From Henckelia pumila (lineage: Eukaryota; Streptophyta; Magnoliopsida; Lamiales; Gesneriaceae), in the NCBI RefSeq assembly GCF_033568475.1, contig NC_133122.1, positions 148,504,861-148,568,860 of the forward strand: 64,000 bases of DNA. Direction: 5' to 3'. The notes under the pieces are model-generated. The model ran no database searches and was not told the DNA's origin. It saw only the letters and a program-made list of their open reading frames with translations. The translations under genes were made by a program, and so were the position numbers. Positions within the stretch are counted from its first letter, which is position 1. Each line of letters opens with the position of its first letter. This document shows positions 33,359 to 44,436 of this stretch, piece after piece.

Positions 33359-36300
33359 TGCATGCAAGGGACTTAGGAAATTGATAATAAGACTTCTTGA
33401 TTATCCTTGTAGGATTTATTGAGGCCTAGCGAAAGAAGATTTGGTTCTTCATTGCCGAGGTTTGCGGCATAAGTTTTTACAATAAGGAATGCAACAGTGA
33501 TGAGAACACCAGTAGTAGCATATCGATAGATAAACTGACTGTTGTGGACGGTTTATCATTCGATGCATTGGGATGTTGATCGAAGAACATATGGATTTCA
33601 GCAAAGGAAGACTGGAAGAGAAGATTGGGTATATCGCGTCAGATATCTGTGAGGACTTTTTGGAACGAATGGTGTATAATAACCCAAGTGGTTTCAGTAC
33701 AAAGAGATTCTGCACTCGTAGCTGGAGAGATTGTCAGATAGAACTTCACAGGAGATACCTTGAGTGCCTAAGGCATGACAGGTTTCGAGCGTAAGGTCTG
33801 TAAACTCGTGCAGAACATGGTTTTGCCGGTATGCTTGTATCGATGCTTTTGGTAGGCATACGGAAAACTTCATGTTCAAAAGCATGATTTGATTACAAGA
33901 AGAACGCTGATGGTAGATCGTGAGCAGAAGAAGTCGACTGACATGCACTGACGCAGAGCATAGCTGGTTAGCTAACACGTGCTATTTCTCTGGAGTTCTT
34001 CGCAGGAGGACATGTAGAGAGACTTGGACGGAAGTATGCTTGTATCGATGCGTGTGTCGATTGGAAGCTTCATGCTCAAGGAGCGAAGACAAGTTCGATG
34101 ATTTTAAATACTGTATTGAAGTAATTGTAAACAGTATTTCAGTTGTAATATATCATCAGAATCCGGTTGTATCATTTCAAGTTATTGGTTGTACATTTCG
34201 TTGTATTTTGAATACTGTATATTACATGGGATTGTAATAAAAAAAAATTTGTACAAACTTGAAGTAATGATACATGTTTTATTGATTTGTTTGCTCAGCA
34301 ATTCGTGATTGATTGCAAGTAATTTTATAAAGTTTGGCTTGGAATTAGTTGACTAATCAACTAGGATAGCTCATGGATTTTGAGTAAGCCAGCGGTAACG
34401 GATTGACAAAGGGTTAGTCTAGGTGTTTTCCTAGGATTGACCTAATTAGTCGTTCGACTAGGTTAGTGCCAGTGATGAGGTGATTCATCTGGGGGCATGA
34501 AAATTTTGATCTTGTTTGAAATTTTGAGTTTCGTTCTAGGTTGTTTCCGTAGAACAGTAGCTTGATTGACCTTCATAGGTTGGGAATTCGTGATGATGGG
34601 ATTTCATCAGGAACCAGTTTAGTACATGCCGAGAGTTGTGGACTATGACCATGACTAGACATGATGGAGCGCGACCCTATGCCAGTGTTACTCTGGGAGT
34701 CTTTCGTACTTCGGAGAATACCTGGAAGCCTTCGTGCTTCAGGATTGGCGGTGGGAGGGCTACCTAGTCTAGAGTTTTGGTAACAGTCACGACGGGGTAT
34801 GACTTTGGATTAGATGACTGGTTATGTATCAGTGGTTTAGATATCGTCTGACTGTCGTCAGAGATATTGGTTTGTAGTTTTGTCATAAGGACCAGTCTTG
34901 GAGGGATTTCCTTGACAAGTGCGTACTCTGAGCAGATAGTTTTAGCCTATTGGATACTGATAGACTAGTGGATCTAGTCGGTGTTTGGATGCTCTTGTGA
35001 TAGGGGCTATCCAGGAGATGGTTTGTGAACTTCCTATAACAATTGACTCGGGGATGAGTATTTTTCAGCAATGATGGTTTCCTTCAGTGATAGATTATAT
35101 CCGATGCTAAGGATTGTACATGACTATTTGAGGCGTGAGGATAGCGTGATTTATGCCAGTGTACACTTGGTGGTGATTTCAGGTGGGACACCGCGGCAAG
35201 TAACCTCAGTTTCGATTTGTTGCAGTCTTAGCAAGAGATATAGTGATCAGGAGCATGTTCAGCGATAGGTGAAATCTTTTGGACTTGTATTGCGGCTTGG
35301 GTTGAACGAGTCCTTATGATAATCTTGAATGAATATAGACAGTGGATAGTATGTCTAGATTGGTGCAGGTTTAGCACTAGTGACTACTTGTAACTGTTGT
35401 CTGACTTTGTCAAAGATGAGTGATTGAATCAGCGGTGATTCTTTTGATTCCAAGTAGTTGGGATCTGCGGACGTGTGGCAATGAGATCATCGATATTGAT
35501 CGGCCATGAGAGTTTCATCGATCAATGATTGTTTGATTAGAATTGGTACCGTCAGGCATGGCGAGAGCTACAGTATATCGATTTGATTGATAAGATTATT
35601 CCAATCGGTACTGATTGAGATATAGTGAATCAAGAAGTACTGGGAATAGTACTTAAGTATGGTATGCTTTGATATAGCGATTCGAGTGCATTTAGGAAAT
35701 TCTTTAGTCACTAAGGAATCTCCAGGGATGCTAGAATCGGGGATTTTGGATTCTACAGATCACGAGAATAGTCATAGGTTGGCTCTTGTGATAATTTTCT
35801 AGTTAATAACATTACTGAGATTACCATTGACGGATTTTGATCTGAACATTGCTTGGTTTTAGCAATGATTTATCCAGTTTGCTGAAATAGAATTCAGTAA
35901 TTGTCCCAGGATTTTCAGTGGACAAAATTTTGGGGACTGTTAGTCAGAATGTTTAGCTTGAGGGCTTCCAGCAGATTTCTCAAGATTTGTTGTTGAGAGG
36001 CGATTCGACAAGTGCTCATGGATTTCAATGAACATTAGCAGGTTAGCATTAGTTGTTTCATGGGATGAGACAGCAGCTGAGACTTGTGTTTCTGAGTCTT
36101 GCAGGATTGTTGTCACTGATATCCTGGTGCGTTTTGATATGTTGTGTCATTGAAAGGATTAGATAACGTAATTTCCACTAGTATCGATAGATTCTGTGCG
36201 GGATCAAGGTGAATTAGTTTGGTTATCCCCGCTAGTGAGCCAAGGATTTGGTTATCTGAAATAGGATTAACCGGAATCGTTTTCGTCGATACTATCTCTA

Positions 36301-37381
36301 GTTCCGAGATAGAAGTAAGCATTCTATATAGGCTACTAATGCTGAGTGTGGTGTTGGTCCATCTGAGGGTTTCAGCAGGATGGTAGTGAATTTCGAGGCG
36401 ACGACCTCGAAGGATGCATTTAGACAAGAAATTGTGTATAAGGATTTTGTCACAATTGGGGTTAAAAATCTCTGTTTGCTAGTTGTTGTTCTTTGGGAAC
36501 ATTCGTTGGCCAATGGCAGGGTGAGTACTGAAAGTACGTACTATGATGCCAGGAATTGTCAGGATTTTGTTGTTATCTATGGAAGGATGACTAATACGAT
36601 TGAGTAGATGCTATCTACGATAGCGGGATTCGGATCAAGGTTTATCGCAATTAGTCTGAGGATTTCAGATGGTTAAAGTGGTGGCAGTGATGCGATTGCT
36701 TTGCGAACTGGTGGCCGGTAGCTGCCATTTCTATTCACATAAGGTACTGTTTTGGGAAGAAATATTTTATCCTTAGTGATAAAAAGTAACTCACATGAGT
36801 TCTTGGAAGAAGGATATCTAGGATTTGACCGAAAGTCAAATCTAGATCAATTTGTTTAGAACTTTGCGATAACGTCAAGGGATGCGATGTTACCGTTAGA
36901 CCAGTGAAATACAATGTGTTGTATCTGGTTTTATCGTGGGCACCGATGGAGTTCGTGCATGTCTTGAGAATAGCTGATGGCTAGTTACGATCTTAGCAGG
37001 AGTGTCATGCTAAGATTTGTAGGCAGTGTGGCTGATACAGTCGGCAATTTGGACCGAAGGTGCCGTGTTGTTACGGTTATCGATGAATAACTGACGATAG
37101 TCAGTAGTGTTACTCGATTCTCACAGGATTGCTGATAAGAAGGCAGTGATTTCCAGAGTGATCGTTAAAAGCGTGCGAGTTTGAAATCAATGCGAATAAT
37201 AAATCGAGTTTATGTTCTGATGTGGTTCAGTGAATGAACAGACCTTGCAGGTTTAGCGAGGTTTGGTATTGTCGAAGGTTATTTGACCAGATGTTTTGAA
37301 CCGGAACTACTAATGAATTGGACGAATGGTTTATACTATAGTCCCGAGGTTTACCTTAGATTTCGAGGACGAAATCCTTTT
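33359..37381 (+). other. Non-coding internal domain of the LARD element
   Basis: About 4 kb without a recognisable frame on either strand. A short phrase GTATGCTTGTATCGATGC occurs near 33830 and again near 34032, each followed by an imperfect copy of 'acttcatgttcaa'-like text, so part of the domain arose by a duplication of roughly 200 bases. The base composition is more balanced than the AT-rich surroundings. Confidence 0.6.
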
Positions 37382-37394
37382 AAGGTGGTGGGAA
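37382..37394 (+). other. Polypurine tract of the LARD element
   Basis: AAGGTGGTGGGAA directly precedes the TGTAGTGGCC start of the 3' LTR. Confidence 0.75.
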
Positions 37395-38777
37395 TGTAGT
37401 GGCCCATATCCAGAATTAATGATAATGAGTAATTATCGTGTGATCATGTTAGATTTAGTAAAATGTAATTAAGGAGACTTCTAAATTGATTAACGGAGCC
37501 CGAAAATAGACCCAAAATGATCAGAAATGGTCCGGAGGGTCAGACAAATCGGAAGCTCCGAAGGTGATCGGAAGCTCCGATTTACGATCGGAAGCTCCGA
37601 TCGAATTACGTCATCCATGACGTGTGGTTGATCGGAAGCTCCGAACAGGATCGGAAGCTCCGATCACCCCTATCCGAAGTCAACCAGTGAGATTTTGACA
37701 CGTGAAAGATGAGGATGTTCGGAAGCTCCGATGGCAGGATCGGAGGTTCCGATCGAGGATCGGAGGTTCCGATCGATGCCTATAAATATAAGGTCCGAGG
37801 TATTCATTTCTTGCCGATTCCGAGTTCCTCTCCTTCGCCTGCAAGGCTCTATTTAGGGCTTTGGGTACTCTTATTTTAAAGTTGGAGTAGGAAACATATT
37901 TTAGTATAGTCAGACAGTGTCTGACACAGTAGCGGAGCAGTGCTCGTGTAGCGGAGCAGTGCTTGAAGCTGTGGAGCTGCAGCAGGGGTGTACCCCTAGT
38001 TGCGGGATAGTCTCCATCAGTGGACTGACGACGGACGCAGACTTGATGATAGGCTTGGAACCTAGAGTGGGACTAATAGGACTGCCTTAGAAAGGTACGT
38101 AAGTACTGACTGAGATTGCCAGCGGATATGCATGCTTATATGTTGCATTTATGTGTTTGCATGTTATTATTGTTATGCGGCATGTGCATATCATCTTGTG
38201 CCTGTACATCTGTATATCTTTCGAGATGAGCCAGTTAGGGTTGCTCAGCCCTGTTAGGACGTTTGATATCGAGTACCCTTAGGTACTGATACATGAAGGA
38301 CTCCGTGGTCCGCGTCCGTGATTTGGGAATGAGTGGTCGCGCACAGTGGTTAGCTACCCCGATGTGACGAGCTTATATTCCAGGCGCCAGTCTGAGCAGT
38401 TCGTATACAGTTATCCCAGATATGGATACCCTGTCATTTGCATGCATCATATTTGTATGTTTATCCGTGCTTTCGTATTGAGCTTAGAGCTCACGTCCAG
38501 TATTTTTTGTGTATCTGGATACCCTAATCGACGGGGCAGGTGTAGGTGCAGGATTGATCACCAGGAGCCTGGAGTAGCCAGTGACCTTGAAGACAGCAAG
38601 ATTAGCTGTAGGTTTTATTTAAATTCGATTCGATTGGGTTGTATAATCGAGTTTGTTTAGCCGGTTGTATTCCATCGATTTATTTGTATTTAAGTCTTCC
38701 GCAGCGATTTTATTTAATGCATGCTTAATTATGCTCTTAACTCTGATTAGGTAGTGGATCCGGGTCGGGTCGCTACA
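37395..38777 (+). repeat. 3' LTR of the LARD element
   Basis: Runs TGTAGTGGCCC ... GGGTCGCTACA, 1383 bp. It differs from the 5' LTR by scattered substitutions and small indels, among them a tandem copy of GTAGCGGAGCAGTGCT at about 37931-37965 and an extra CGATT near 38626. The U3 array has again about eight palindrome copies, but with different spacing at its start. Confidence 0.88.
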
Positions 38778-38782
38778 ACTTG

Positions 38783-38976
38783 AATTATCTATTAAATCAT
38801 ATATTTATGGTTAATCTAAAATTTTATTTAATGTTTGTCTTAAAATAATTAAAATTATAGTAAAAATTGAAAACATTTTTTCACGCTTAAGCTCATTCTA
38901 AGCTCGCTTAATATTGAAAAGCTTGAAGCTTGACCTCCATGCTTCGACGCGCTTCACGCTTTTTAGAACCTTAAAT
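38783..38976. repeat. Right part of the older repeat split by the LARD element
   Basis: Continues 31881-31982. Its right end (AAGCTTGACCTCCATGCTTCGACGCGCTTCACGC, read in parts) resembles a common plant repeat that starts GGTTCTAAAAAGCGTGAAG on the minus strand. Class unknown. Confidence 0.4.
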
Positions 38977-38984
38977 TAATATGG

Positions 38985-39535
38985 TCTGACTCCGGGAGCT
39001 ACTGTTATGACGGATACTGATGCCACGGTGGTCTAGACGAGTGTGTGAGCTACCCCGCGGTCATATTCTCAGATGGTGCTACATATTCATTGACGTTTAT
39101 TCTGAGCAGGACTTAGTGGTTTGACCAGTCACACGTCATATCATGATGTATGCATCATATTATCAGTTTGTACATTTATACTTATCGTACTGGACGTTTG
39201 TCGCTCACGTCCTTGGTGTTATCTTGGACACTCTATTCCACGGGACATGTATCAAGTTGGACGGAGCGGGAGAATCGAGGCAGGGTTAGGTGCTGGGACC
39301 AGGAGATGCTAGGAGTTTTTATTTTTCTAAAGTTGGATTTGGTATTTTTATATGGTTGTATACTACATTTGATTTTTCAGTACCGGTTGTATTTCGTTGG
39401 TTTATATTGTAACTAAGTTTTTAAGTTTCCTCAATATAGTACTCTGTTTGTTAATTATTTGGTACTGAGCTAATTGCATGCTTAAGACGACAAGTTAATA
39501 GATAATTCGGACAGGATCACTATAGTGTTTTTGTA
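38985..39535 (+). repeat. LTR fragment (R-U5 half) of a gypsy family related to the LARD LTR
   Basis: The order of blocks matches the second half of the 31983 LTR: GTGAGCTACCCCG, then TCTGAGCAG, then a 'catgcatcatatt' phrase, then GCTCACGTC, GGACACTCTATTCCACGGGACA and a final AT-rich stretch. The sequence is well diverged and lacks the first half, primer site and partner, so it is a relic. Confidence 0.6.
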
Positions 39536-39751
39536 AAGTACTATATATTGATAACTATTTATTTCTTATTAAGTTAAATAAGCCCTCAATAAAAGATCAA
39601 ATAAACTTTACTTACAAATTTAATTACAATAATTAAAGTAAAATAAATATATACAAGAAAATTGAAGACTTTACCAAATTTACTGTAACATCTCAATTCG
39701 TTTGAATAATAATTTTTTAAAAGAAATGTATATATAAAAAAATCTTTGAAG

Positions 39752-40093
39752 TTTGGTCTTGTTAAAGGTAATTTGTATTTTCAATCCTGTAATTTGCATG
39801 TTGTTTTCATTTTGGTCCTGTACGTTTCGATGAATTTTCATTTCTAATCATGTAACTTATATATTGTTTTTATTTTTGTTCTTTAACTTAAAGCTATTTT
39901 CATTTAATTTTGATTTTTTATCGATCATATAAGGACCAAAATGAAAGAAAATACAAGTTAAAGAATCAAAATGAAAACAACACACAAGTTACAGGACTAA
40001 AAATACAAATTCATCGTAATAAGACCAAAAATAAAAACAAATGAAAAATTACAAGATTGAAAATACAATTTCATTATCAACAACAAGACCAAA
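39752..40093. mobile_element. Foldback MITE
   Basis: The ends TTTGGTCTTGTT and AACAAGACCAAA are perfect inverted repeats, and the symmetry continues inwards (TTTGTATTTTCAATC against GATTGAAAATACAA). No clear target duplication was found. No coding potential. Confidence 0.65.
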
Positions 40094-40359
40094 AGGGGGA
40101 AAAATGTAAATAACACGTTTAAAATTGCTGTTATCCCTATTTTTAAAAAACTAACGACCTGATTATTTTAATACAATCTAAAAATAATTGACACAAGAAA
40201 TCCAGGAGAGTATCTTAATAGTCAATTTTGTGAAACGATTTTTTGACCCGACTTATTCAAAAGTATTACTTGACGTTATAAATATGGATCTGGTAGACCC
40301 ATCTTACATAAATATAGATCCGTGGGTTCGTTTCATAATAGACATACTCTTCATTTTAA

Positions 40360-40671
40360 GGTTGCGTTTACACTTGTCTTGATAAATAAAGGATTACATA
40401 ATTAATACCAACTAATCCTATGTTTACTTGCAAAATTGAAAATGGGTATAAATCTTTCGGCCTATTAATGATAGGATTCACAGATGATTTTTAGTCCTAA
40501 ATTTTTCATGGGATTATAAATTTCTACAAGGTAAGAGAGTGAAATTTTTTAATCCATCCAACTAAAGATATTATTATTTATCCATAAACACTCTATATCC
40601 TATCAAATTATCTTAATAATCATATTTTAATCTATCATTTCTCAATCTCATCATTTAAAGTAAACGCAGCC
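40360..40671. mobile_element. Tourist-like (PIF/Harbinger) MITE with TAA target duplication
   Basis: Inverted ends GGTTGCGTTTAC and GTAAACGCAGCC differ at one position and are flanked by TAA on both sides (40357-40359, 40672-40674). A 3-bp TWA duplication and the GGCTGCGTTTAC-type end are characteristic of this superfamily. Confidence 0.72.
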
Positions 40672-40674
40672 TAA

Positions 40675-42696
40675 TAGTATCAATCGGTATTCTTATATTT
40701 TTGACATAAAAATAATACTTTCTTCATGGATTGGGTCAAATAAGACATTTTTCTAATAAAATTTATCCGTGAAATCGGGAGAGTATACTCAACTAAAGTG
40801 GGAGTTAATGAGCGTTATAACGAGGTTATTTATAATTAAATCCAAATTTTATAATTCCATTTATATATGTTCGATCCTATATATTAGTATTTGTATGTTT
40901 GGATTAAATATCGAGATATATACACGTTTCCATATATGGAACTATATAAAAGGATGAACATTAATTCACATTAATCAAACGCATGGTTTATTAACAGATC
41001 TAGGTATTTAAAATGGTTAATTGAATATTCGCCATCGATTGGATAAGTTATATATGATTTATTTGGGTAATTAATTAAATAAAATCACTAGAAGGTATAT
41101 TTTAAAGCATGATAAATTCAAATCGATCGGCTACGGACACTTGTCGTATTTTTAGTGGATCATGGATTGCAACGTCGTACTTAGGAAAAGCTTCGAAGTT
41201 ATTCTTGTCATACGTTATCATTAGACTAGAACATATGGTTAACTATCCTAGCTCTTTCTAAATGTTCAATCTCATGTGATGTAATTCTATTTGACATGCG
41301 TAAATATATAGAAGGATTCCAAGCCCAAAATATTCACGTAATGTGGTGAAACGTACCCAAATAATAATTTTAAAAATTAAAATATGATAAGAGTAATATT
41401 TTATAACGTTCCTTAGTTTATGAAATATCATGAATACTATATATATATAACCTGATCATTATGACGACCAAATGTCAAATGTACCGTCATATATAATTAT
41501 TTCCTAAATAAGTGCGCATATATAATTAAATGTATTAGACATGTACGTACGACATATATCTCATAATATTATCCTTAAAATAGTACTTCAAACATGTATC
41601 GAAATATTAATATCTCAATATGAATTAATGTGATAAAACATGAGTCATTAGATCAATTGCATGTTAGAGTAATACACTACACATAGGGAATCGTAGGTTG
41701 AACTCAACCATGATAATATCCACCAATAAACTAAACTTTGTATGTTAAATTTTCCCTTTAATGATGAAGTAATTGCGAGTTTGACAATTATAATTGTATG
41801 CAAAAATTGATACATGCAATCAATTTTATGTCTGGCAAAGTAGTACCGCATCAGCATCCTATATGAAATTTTGAGAAAAGGCCAAAGCCTCCATGCATAA
41901 AATCAACGGGCATTTATAACCTAGTGTTTTTAAAGCAAAGACACAAAACTCATTACAAATAGGGTTAATTATATTAATGTGCTTGATTTTTTAAGAACAC
42001 TGGGTGTAAAAAAATCATTAATTTTTATGTATGTTTGTTTGTTTGGATTTTCATAAGAACTTTATAAAAAATAAAAAAAAAATACCATTTGTCCAAAAAC
42101 GATATCTTCCAGTAGTAACAATCACAATGTCATGGCCGCATGGGGTTTCTGTTAAGATTTGATATTAATAATGTTAATAGTTGATTTATTCTCTATATTT
42201 CAAGCATGTGATAAACATGGGAAAATTAGATTACTTTCTTTAAAAGAAAATCGATCGTATCCGTTGCTAGTTGCCCCATCTTCTGTTAAGAATGATAAAA
42301 TTATATTGGATGGGCACACGATGGGTGGGCAGCATATCAAAACCGTATATATATTCAAAACAAGAGTGTCTAACCATTTAAAAAAATCTAAACACAGTAC
42401 TTAATTTCAGTTAATTAGAGAAAAATAAATTAATTACCATCTATTTGCAGATAACCGCACATGTGTCGATCTAATCGAAAAAATAAAATTTGTATCCGAA
42501 AAATTATTATAAATATGCCCAACGATTATTAATATTTTTTTCACGTTGACAAACATAGATCTTTAAAAAATTACAGGAGCCACATATAGGTCTATAAATT
42601 GGATAAAAACCAATATCTTTTAATATTTTCTAAATAAAACATAGACATATTTAGCAAGCAAAAGCATGCGTCTCATATTAATTTCAACATGCTTTC

Positions 42697-42734
<38 letters not shown>

Positions 42735-44280
42735 GTATAATATGGAAGCATGGAGCAAAAGTCAGCAACTACTTTGCTAGCCTTTTCTTCTAAATCTTTT
42801 TCCCATCTCATTTCCATACCAAAAGAGTCGTAGAGAACAGTAATAGTAATAAATATATCATACATATAATTCTTAATTTTTATAATAACATCATTTTATT
42901 ACTCTGGATGGTGCATTTATTAGGAGAACACAAAATATTTTAACACCTAAAAAAACTTAGTACTTATGTCTGCAGTGTGTGTGTGTGTGTGTGTGTATAT
43001 GCTATTTTTGAGTTAATTTATTAGTAGTTATATGTAGATCAATTGGATTAATATTTTCTTCTAGTTCTCAATCGGGAGATTTGACAATAGCACTATATAC
43101 TATAAGATATCGCTTGACGCATTGATGAAATGATAAGAATTCATGAACTAAGGATTAGAAATCAAAATATTTAGATAAGAATCATAAGATAATGATGCAC
43201 GATATTATTCATTCGTAGAACTAATTGAGTCAAGCTTTGGAAAAAACAAAGATGAATACCACGTACAAAGGGGTGGTTTATATAGAGTCATAGTATATAT
43301 AATTTTGGATTTTCCTAAAAGTCCCTCCATATATATTATCAAATTAACTAAACCGTGATAGTATTTTTTTATATTTTATTTTTTCTCATTACATTTCAAT
43401 CTAAAAATAATAATAAGTTTTATTTTATTTTTAAAAAAAAATTGTATTCTTTATTTTTATTTAATTTGTTTTTTTACTGAAAACATGATTCTGTGTGTGC
43501 CACAATCCACTAGTTACATAATATTTATATGCTCTTGTGATACTTGTGGAAAAATTTTTTGAATGGATAAATATTAATCCTGCTCAAAATTTTCAGCAAT
43601 GTTAAATTATAAGTAATTAGGTGACTTATAAAAAGATTTATAGAAATTTTGAGATGCATAAATATAAAGAGTTATTGGAATTTTGAGATGCATAATCTCG
43701 CCATAATATTTTTTATATGTATAATCTCTCGTCATAATCTTTCTTTTCATATGCATAATTTCATCATAATCTTTCCTTATTTTCTTATTTTGTTCGGTGA
43801 TAAGGACAAACATGTCTACAAATAGTGACATGTTTTGGCCCCTAAACGCACACCCTTTCAAGCAAACCAATTTTTTAAAAAAAAGTAGAAAATTTGAAAT
43901 TTGAGTGCCATTACAAACTTAAAAATAATCAAAATGAAATTTCACATGATCAATCAAATAATTATAATTACGAATACAAATATTTCATAATGAAGTTTAA
44001 GAAAATTCCAAGCGCGCATTTGTTAATACTAATGTTAGATATATAAACATGTTCAAAATTATTTTCTATGCTACTAACTAATTAAATTTATCCTAATTAC
44101 AAGGTATTTCGTGCTAACTAAAACCAAAATGATTCATTCTTCCAAAAAAAGAAAAGAAGTATTTTCAAAATAATAATACATCATATGTTAACCAAATAAC
44201 GTTTTGTTCATCTCCCCATCCAAACTACATAACTAACAAAACCCCCACCCTACCACCCACCCTATATACCCCCCACCCCA
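40675..44280. other. AT-rich intergenic DNA upstream of the polygalacturonase
   Basis: No gene is supported. An (AT)n tract at about 42698-42732 lies inside a larger inverted repeat (CATGCTTTCATATTAT / ATAATATGGAAGCATG), and a (TG)n tract at about 42975-42997. Open frames at 40769-40957, 41648-41857, 42159-42404 and 43607-43870 are not recognised. Just before the promoter, at 44238-44280, the strand is strongly C-rich. Confidence 0.45.
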
Positions 44281-44285
44281 ACTTC

Positions 44286-44293
44286 TATAAATA
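44286..44293 (+). promoter_or_regulatory. TATA box of the polygalacturonase gene
   Basis: TATAAATA lies 144 bases before the ATG, preceded by a C-rich pyrimidine patch. The start site would be near 44315-44325, giving a leader of about 115 bases. Confidence 0.6.
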
Positions 44294-44436
44294 TATATGC
44301 AATATCGACAGGACTTTGTCATCACATCCATACATACCCTCTTAGCTCAAACTTCCATTGATCCCACAAGAACTCTTTCCAACAATTTGCCAAACCAACA
44401 TTTGTTACACATCAAATTATTTACAATAATTAAACA

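Larger units (their letters stand above)
31983..38777 (+). mobile_element. Complete LTR retrotransposon without gag or pol (LARD-type)
   Basis: Both LTRs (31983-33342, 37395-38777) are present, the 5-bp duplication ACTTG flanks the element exactly (31978-31982 and 38778-38782), and it has a tRNA-Met-type primer site and a purine tract. The 4052-bp internal region has no open frame longer than about 105 codons, and no frame resembles gag, protease, reverse transcriptase, RNase H or integrase. The LTRs are very similar by eye, so the lack of coding is unlikely to be simple decay after insertion. The end of the internal region (TTTCGAGGACGAAAT before the purine tract) is typical of Tekay/Del-like gypsy elements, which may supply the enzymes. 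Confidence 0.85.
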
